This document shows, piece after piece, positions 34,414-37,000 of a stretch of 37,000 nt of DNA (its first letter is position 1; each line of letters begins with the position of its first letter). The DNA comes from Phycicoccus sp. (lineage in GTDB: Bacteria > Actinomycetota > Actinomycetes > Actinomycetales > Dermatophilaceae), in the NCBI GenBank assembly GCA_017993715.1, contig JAGOME010000002.1, positions 105,429 to 142,428 of the forward strand, in the 5' to 3' direction. The notes under the pieces are model-generated. The model had not been told where the DNA came from, ran no database searches, and worked only from the letters and a program-made list of their open reading frames with translations. Both the position numbers and the translations under genes were made by a program.

Positions 34414-35619
34414 GTGCGGATTCGAGGCCTTGCACGTCGAACTGGCGCGGGCGTCACGGCGGTCTTGCTCCTCGGACTTGCGTCAGCCTGCGGTGGCCAA
34501 GCCCCCGCCGACATGGCAACCAGCTCCGCGCCGCCGACGGCCCCCATCTCGATCTCGCCTTCCCCAACCCCCAAATCTCTCGAAGAACGCATCGCTGCGG
34601 CCCGTGGAGCGGTGGTTCGTGTGGAAACGGCACGTTGTGAAGGCCGGGCGGTCGGAACCGGATTCGCCATCGATGACCACCGGATCGTCACGGCAGCGCA
34701 TGTCATTGATGGCGCAGTCGCCGTCACCGTCCAGGGGGATGGTTTCGTCGCTACGGCAGAGGTGATCGGGGCCAATCGTGATCGTGACGTCGCGGTCCTC
34801 TGGGTTGATCACTCGTTTGAGACAACGCTGAGCCTGGGGCAGGGGCGCCCTGGGCTAGGGGCGGAGGTCACCCTGTTGGGCTTCCCGGATGCCGAGACCA
34901 CTCTGCAGGCCAGCAGAGGGATCGTGAGTGGCACTGACGGCGAGGTGCGTTACGACGACGGTGTGGAGTTATCAGGACTCATCGCTACCGATGCGTCAAT
35001 CAACGGTGGGAATAGCGGTGGCCCGGCGTTGGCCGCCGACGACACGGTGATGGGCCTGGTGACTGGGAAGCAGGTTTGGCTGGTGGGCGACGTTCCCGCC
35101 GAGGGCCGCGGGTTCCTGATCCCCAGCGATCAGCTGATGTCGATGACGCGCCAATGGACCACTCGTGCGCACCTCCTACCTGCGGCCTGCGATGGCTCTC
35201 AAACCGGCAGCGTCATTCCCTTCCCGGTCACCGTCGAGACCGCCGATCCTGTCGTCATCGACCTGACCCGGACCCTGGCCCTATTTGGCCAGGCGATTAG
35301 CTCCGGTGACTACCGCTCGGCCTGGCAGTTTTACTCGCCAGCGGCACAGGTGAACCTCGGGGATCTGAGCTCGTGGCAGGCAGGCCTGCAAACCTCGACG
35401 TGGGCTTCGCTAGATGTGACGTCGGGCGGGGCAGGCAACGACAGCGCGGGGGTTGATGCTCGTATTCGTACCTACCAGGACTCAGCATTCGGACCCCAGG
35501 GGCAGTCCTGCACAGACTGGCACTTGGGCTATTCACTCAGCCCGGCCGCAGGCGGGGGAGGGTGGCTGATCGACAAGGCCGTCAACCTCGGTGATTCACC
35601 CAAGCCCTGCGATGCTTGA
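34414..35619 (+). CDS. Trypsin-like serine protease lipoprotein
   Basis: 401 residues. A signal sequence with LLLGLASAC (lipidated Cys26 likely) and a Ser/Pro linker lead into a trypsin-like domain (about 60-250). The triad is His96 (IVTAAHVIDG), Asp125 (NRDRDVAVLW) and Ser201 (ASINGGNSGGPAL), the order of HtrA/DegP-type S1C proteases, but no PDZ domain follows. The C-terminal 130 residues (VVIDLTRTLALFGQAISSGDYRSAWQFYSP...) resemble an NTF2/SnoaL-like extracytoplasmic domain. It starts at GTG 34414 with GGGGGA upstream. It would be anchored outside the membrane. The sigma/regulator remnants just upstream may have been its regulators. Confidence 0.85.
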   Translation: MRIRGLARRTGAGVTAVLLLGLASACGGQAPADMATSSAPPTAPISISPSPTPKSLEERIAAARGAVVRVETARCEGRAVGTGFAIDDHRIVTAAHVIDGAVAVTVQGDGFVATAEVIGANRDRDVAVLWVDHSFETTLSLGQGRPGLGAEVTLLGFPDAETTLQASRGIVSGTDGEVRYDDGVELSGLIATDASINGGNSGGPALAADDTVMGLVTGKQVWLVGDVPAEGRGFLIPSDQLMSMTRQWTTRAHLLPAACDGSQTGSVIPFPVTVETADPVVIDLTRTLALFGQAISSGDYRSAWQFYSPAAQVNLGDLSSWQAGLQTSTWASLDVTSGGAGNDSAGVDARIRTYQDSAFGPQGQSCTDWHLGYSLSPAAGGGGWLIDKAVNLGDSPKPCDA

Positions 35620-35720
35620 CTCGGGCGACTTCGCGTCCGCAGTGCTGGGCCTGACCACGGGGTCGTCCGGGAGGCGCCTGGTGGTCGGGGACGCACCGGC
35701 CATCCCGTAGACTTGTGCCA

Positions 35721-35826
35721 CGTCTGACTTCGGTCAGGCGAATTCGCGTGTCCTTTCCCGGGTGACTCGGTAGCACCGACGAATCCGGGGGCGCACCCCG
35801 ACAGTGACGAATGCCGCGGCATTCGT
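35721..35826 (+). promoter_or_regulatory. Structured 5' leader of rpsB
   Basis: Three hairpins in tandem between the protease stop and rpsB: CGTCTGAC-TTCG-GTCAGGCG (35721-35740, 8 bp with one G-U and a UUCG loop), CGGGG-GCGCA-CCCCG (35786-35800), and the perfect 20-bp palindrome ACGAATGCCGCGGCATTCGT (35807-35826). TAGACT at 35708-35713 is a possible -10, placing them in the rpsB mRNA leader. Ribosomal S2 regulates its own operon in other bacteria through leader RNA; no homology to a named S2 leader was recognised. The first hairpin could instead end the protease transcript. Confidence 0.55.
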
Positions 35827-35911
35827 TCGGATCTGGCGTCAGGGCACCAGGCAGGTGGCCGCACCCCCGCGGATCACCGACGAAACTGTGAATGCACAAG
35901 GAGAACACGGC

Positions 35912-36838
35912 ATGGCCGTCGTTACCATGCGCCAGCTGCTCGACAGCGGCGTCCACTTCGGGCACCAGACCCGTCGCTGGAATCCCAAGATGAAGCGCTT
36001 CATCCTCACCGAGCGCAATGGCATCTACATCATCGACCTCCAGCAGACGCTGACGTACATCAACAACGCGTACGAGTTCGTCAAGGAGACCGTCGCTCAC
36101 GGCGGCACCATCCTGTTCGTCGGCACCAAGAAGCAGGCCCAGGAGCCCATCGCCGAGCAGGCGACTCGGGTCGGGATGCCCTACGTCAACCACCGCTGGC
36201 TCGGTGGCATGCTCACCAACTTCCAGACGATCTCCAAGCGCCTCTCGCGCCTCAAGGAGCTCGAGGAGATCGACTTCGACGACGTCGCGGGCTCCGGCCG
36301 GACCAAGAAGGAACTCCTCATCCTCAACCGCGAGCGGGTCAAGCTCGAGAAGACCCTCGGTGGCATCCGCGACATGGGTCGTGTGCCGTCCGCGGTGTGG
36401 ATCGTCGACACCAAGAAGGAGCACCTCGCCGTCGACGAGGCGCGCAAGCTCGGGCTCCCCGTCATCGCGATCCTGGACACCAACTGCGACCCCGACGAGG
36501 TCGACTACAAGATCCCCGGCAACGACGACGCCATTCGTTCGGTCACTTTGCTGACCCGCGTGGTCGCCGACGCCGTCGCCGAGGGCCTCGTTGCCCGCTC
36601 GGGCGCTCGTGGTGCGTCGACCGGGGAAGCCCCTGCTGAGCAGGAGCCGCTGGCCGAGTGGGAGCGCGAGTTGCTCGGCGCCGACGCTGAGGCTGCGATT
36701 GAGGCCCCCGCTGAGGAGGCTGCTGAGGCCGCCGAGGTTGCCGTCGAGGCCGCTCCCGCCGAGGAGGCCGTCGCCGAGGAGGCTGCGCCCGTCAACGAGG
36801 AGATCCAGGCCGGCGCCGAGGAAATGCCCCGCGCCTGA
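35912..36838 (+). CDS. rpsB: 30S ribosomal protein S2
   Basis: 308 residues. [65 protein letters not shown] and [29 protein letters not shown] are diagnostic. The core ends near residue 235; an Ala/Glu-rich acidic tail of about 65 residues follows, as in many actinobacteria. AAGGAG lies eight bases before ATG 35912. It is followed by tsf, the usual partner. Confidence 0.98.
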   Translation: MAVVTMRQLLDSGVHFGHQTRRWNPKMKRFILTERNGIYIIDLQQTLTYINNAYEFVKETVAHGGTILFVGTKKQAQEPIAEQATRVGMPYVNHRWLGGMLTNFQTISKRLSRLKELEEIDFDDVAGSGRTKKELLILNRERVKLEKTLGGIRDMGRVPSAVWIVDTKKEHLAVDEARKLGLPVIAILDTNCDPDEVDYKIPGNDDAIRSVTLLTRVVADAVAEGLVARSGARGASTGEAPAEQEPLAEWERELLGADAEAAIEAPAEEAAEAAEVAVEAAPAEEAVAEEAAPVNEEIQAGAEEMPRA

Positions 36839-36852
36839 CCACCGCCTCACGC

Positions 36853-36898
36853 ACGCGGGGGTCACAGGTCCGATCGGACCGGTGGCCCCCTCGCGCGT
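36853..36898 (+). terminator. Large hairpin between rpsB and tsf
   Basis: The self-complementary GGTCCGATCGGACC (36867-36880) forms the apex; outside it GGGGGTCAC (36857-36865) pairs with GTGGCCCCC (36882-36890), and ACGCG (36853-36857) can pair with CGCGT (36894-36898). It begins 14 bases after the rpsB stop and 50 bases before tsf. It may end part of the rpsB transcripts, lowering tsf relative to rpsB, or protect the message. No U-tract. Confidence 0.65.
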
Positions 36899-36950
36899 GT
36901 CAGACCTGCACGACACCGCACACCGCACAAGAGAGTGAAGACACCAACTC

Positions 36951-37000
36951 ATGGCGAACTACACCACCGCCGACATCAAGGCCCTGCGTGAGAAGACCGC
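36951..37000 (+). CDS. tsf: Elongation factor Ts, N-terminal start
   Basis: The first 16 codons, MANYTTADIKALREKT, are typical of EF-Ts, the guanine-nucleotide exchange factor of EF-Tu. The window ends here. It follows rpsB, the near-universal order. Confidence 0.93.
   Translation, partial: MANYTTADIKALREKT

Noticed and set aside
35582-36952. 456-codon minus-strand frame across rpsB
   Set aside because: Antisense to S2, repetitive Leu/Gly/Asp composition.

Overview
The window is a gene-dense, high-G+C stretch of an actinobacterial chromosome. The best guess is Micrococcales, in the Intrasporangiaceae/Dermatophilaceae range (Tetrasphaera, Knoellia or Phycicoccus-like). The assignment rests on RbpA next to the polyprenol-phosphomannose synthase/Lnt pair, DprE2- and DPPR-synthase-like proteins, a deazaflavin-type nitroreductase, a 13E12 (DUF222/HNH) protein, a UvrA2-class protein and frequent GTG/TTG and apparently leaderless starts. 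No rRNA, tRNA, CRISPR array, insertion sequence or prophage was seen.

Layout. 1-2.4 kb: the end of a DprE2-like reductase, converging on a coupled pair (secreted phosphodiester glycosidase, then decaprenyl-phosphate phosphoribosyltransferase), which looks like envelope pentose chemistry. 2.7-8 kb: OsmC, YciO, a methyltransferase, aquaporin Z, RlmC, a membrane protein and two tandem DUF6458 proteins. 7.9-14.3 kb: a tight minus-strand operon, MFS/GPH transporter > PLP decarboxylase/lyase > CinA > YdeP-type molybdopterin oxidoreductase. 14.8-17.6 kb: a short SSB upstream of a UvrA2-type ATPase. 18-20.4 kb: a lipid/peptidoglycan-type SGNH hydrolase and a UMF1/Atg22-type transporter. 20.5-24 kb: rbpA behind a sigma-R/sigma-H-like promoter, converging on lnt > ppm1 > fxsA. 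24-26.8 kb: kamD-kamE-kal, an island of lysine (beta-lysine) fermentation genes. 26.9-28.2 kb: a membrane metallophosphoesterase. 28.4-30 kb: a DUF222/HNH protein whose promoter overlaps an SOS-box-like element. 30-33.9 kb: aminotransferase, DHFR-like reductase, deazaflavin nitroreductase, amidase. 33.9-34.3 kb: a deletion scar joining the head of an ECF sigma factor to the tail of what looks like its partner regulator. 34.4-35.6 kb: a trypsin-like lipoprotein. 35.7-37 kb: rpsB with a hairpin-rich leader, a large hairpin, and the start of tsf.

The most striking non-gene signal is a dispersed octamer, GAATGCCG/CGGCATTC. I counted 33 copies by eye in 37 kb, where base composition predicts one or two. 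It occurs on both strands, and five intergenic copies sit in inverted repeats that form hairpins, including both arms of the rbpA/fxsA terminator and a perfect 20-bp palindrome upstream of rpsB. That arrangement recalls DNA uptake sequences of Pasteurellaceae and Neisseria, but a role in methylation, recombination or codon-pair bias is equally open.

All counts were made by eye. No database search or folding program was run, so family calls rest on recognised motifs and lengths.
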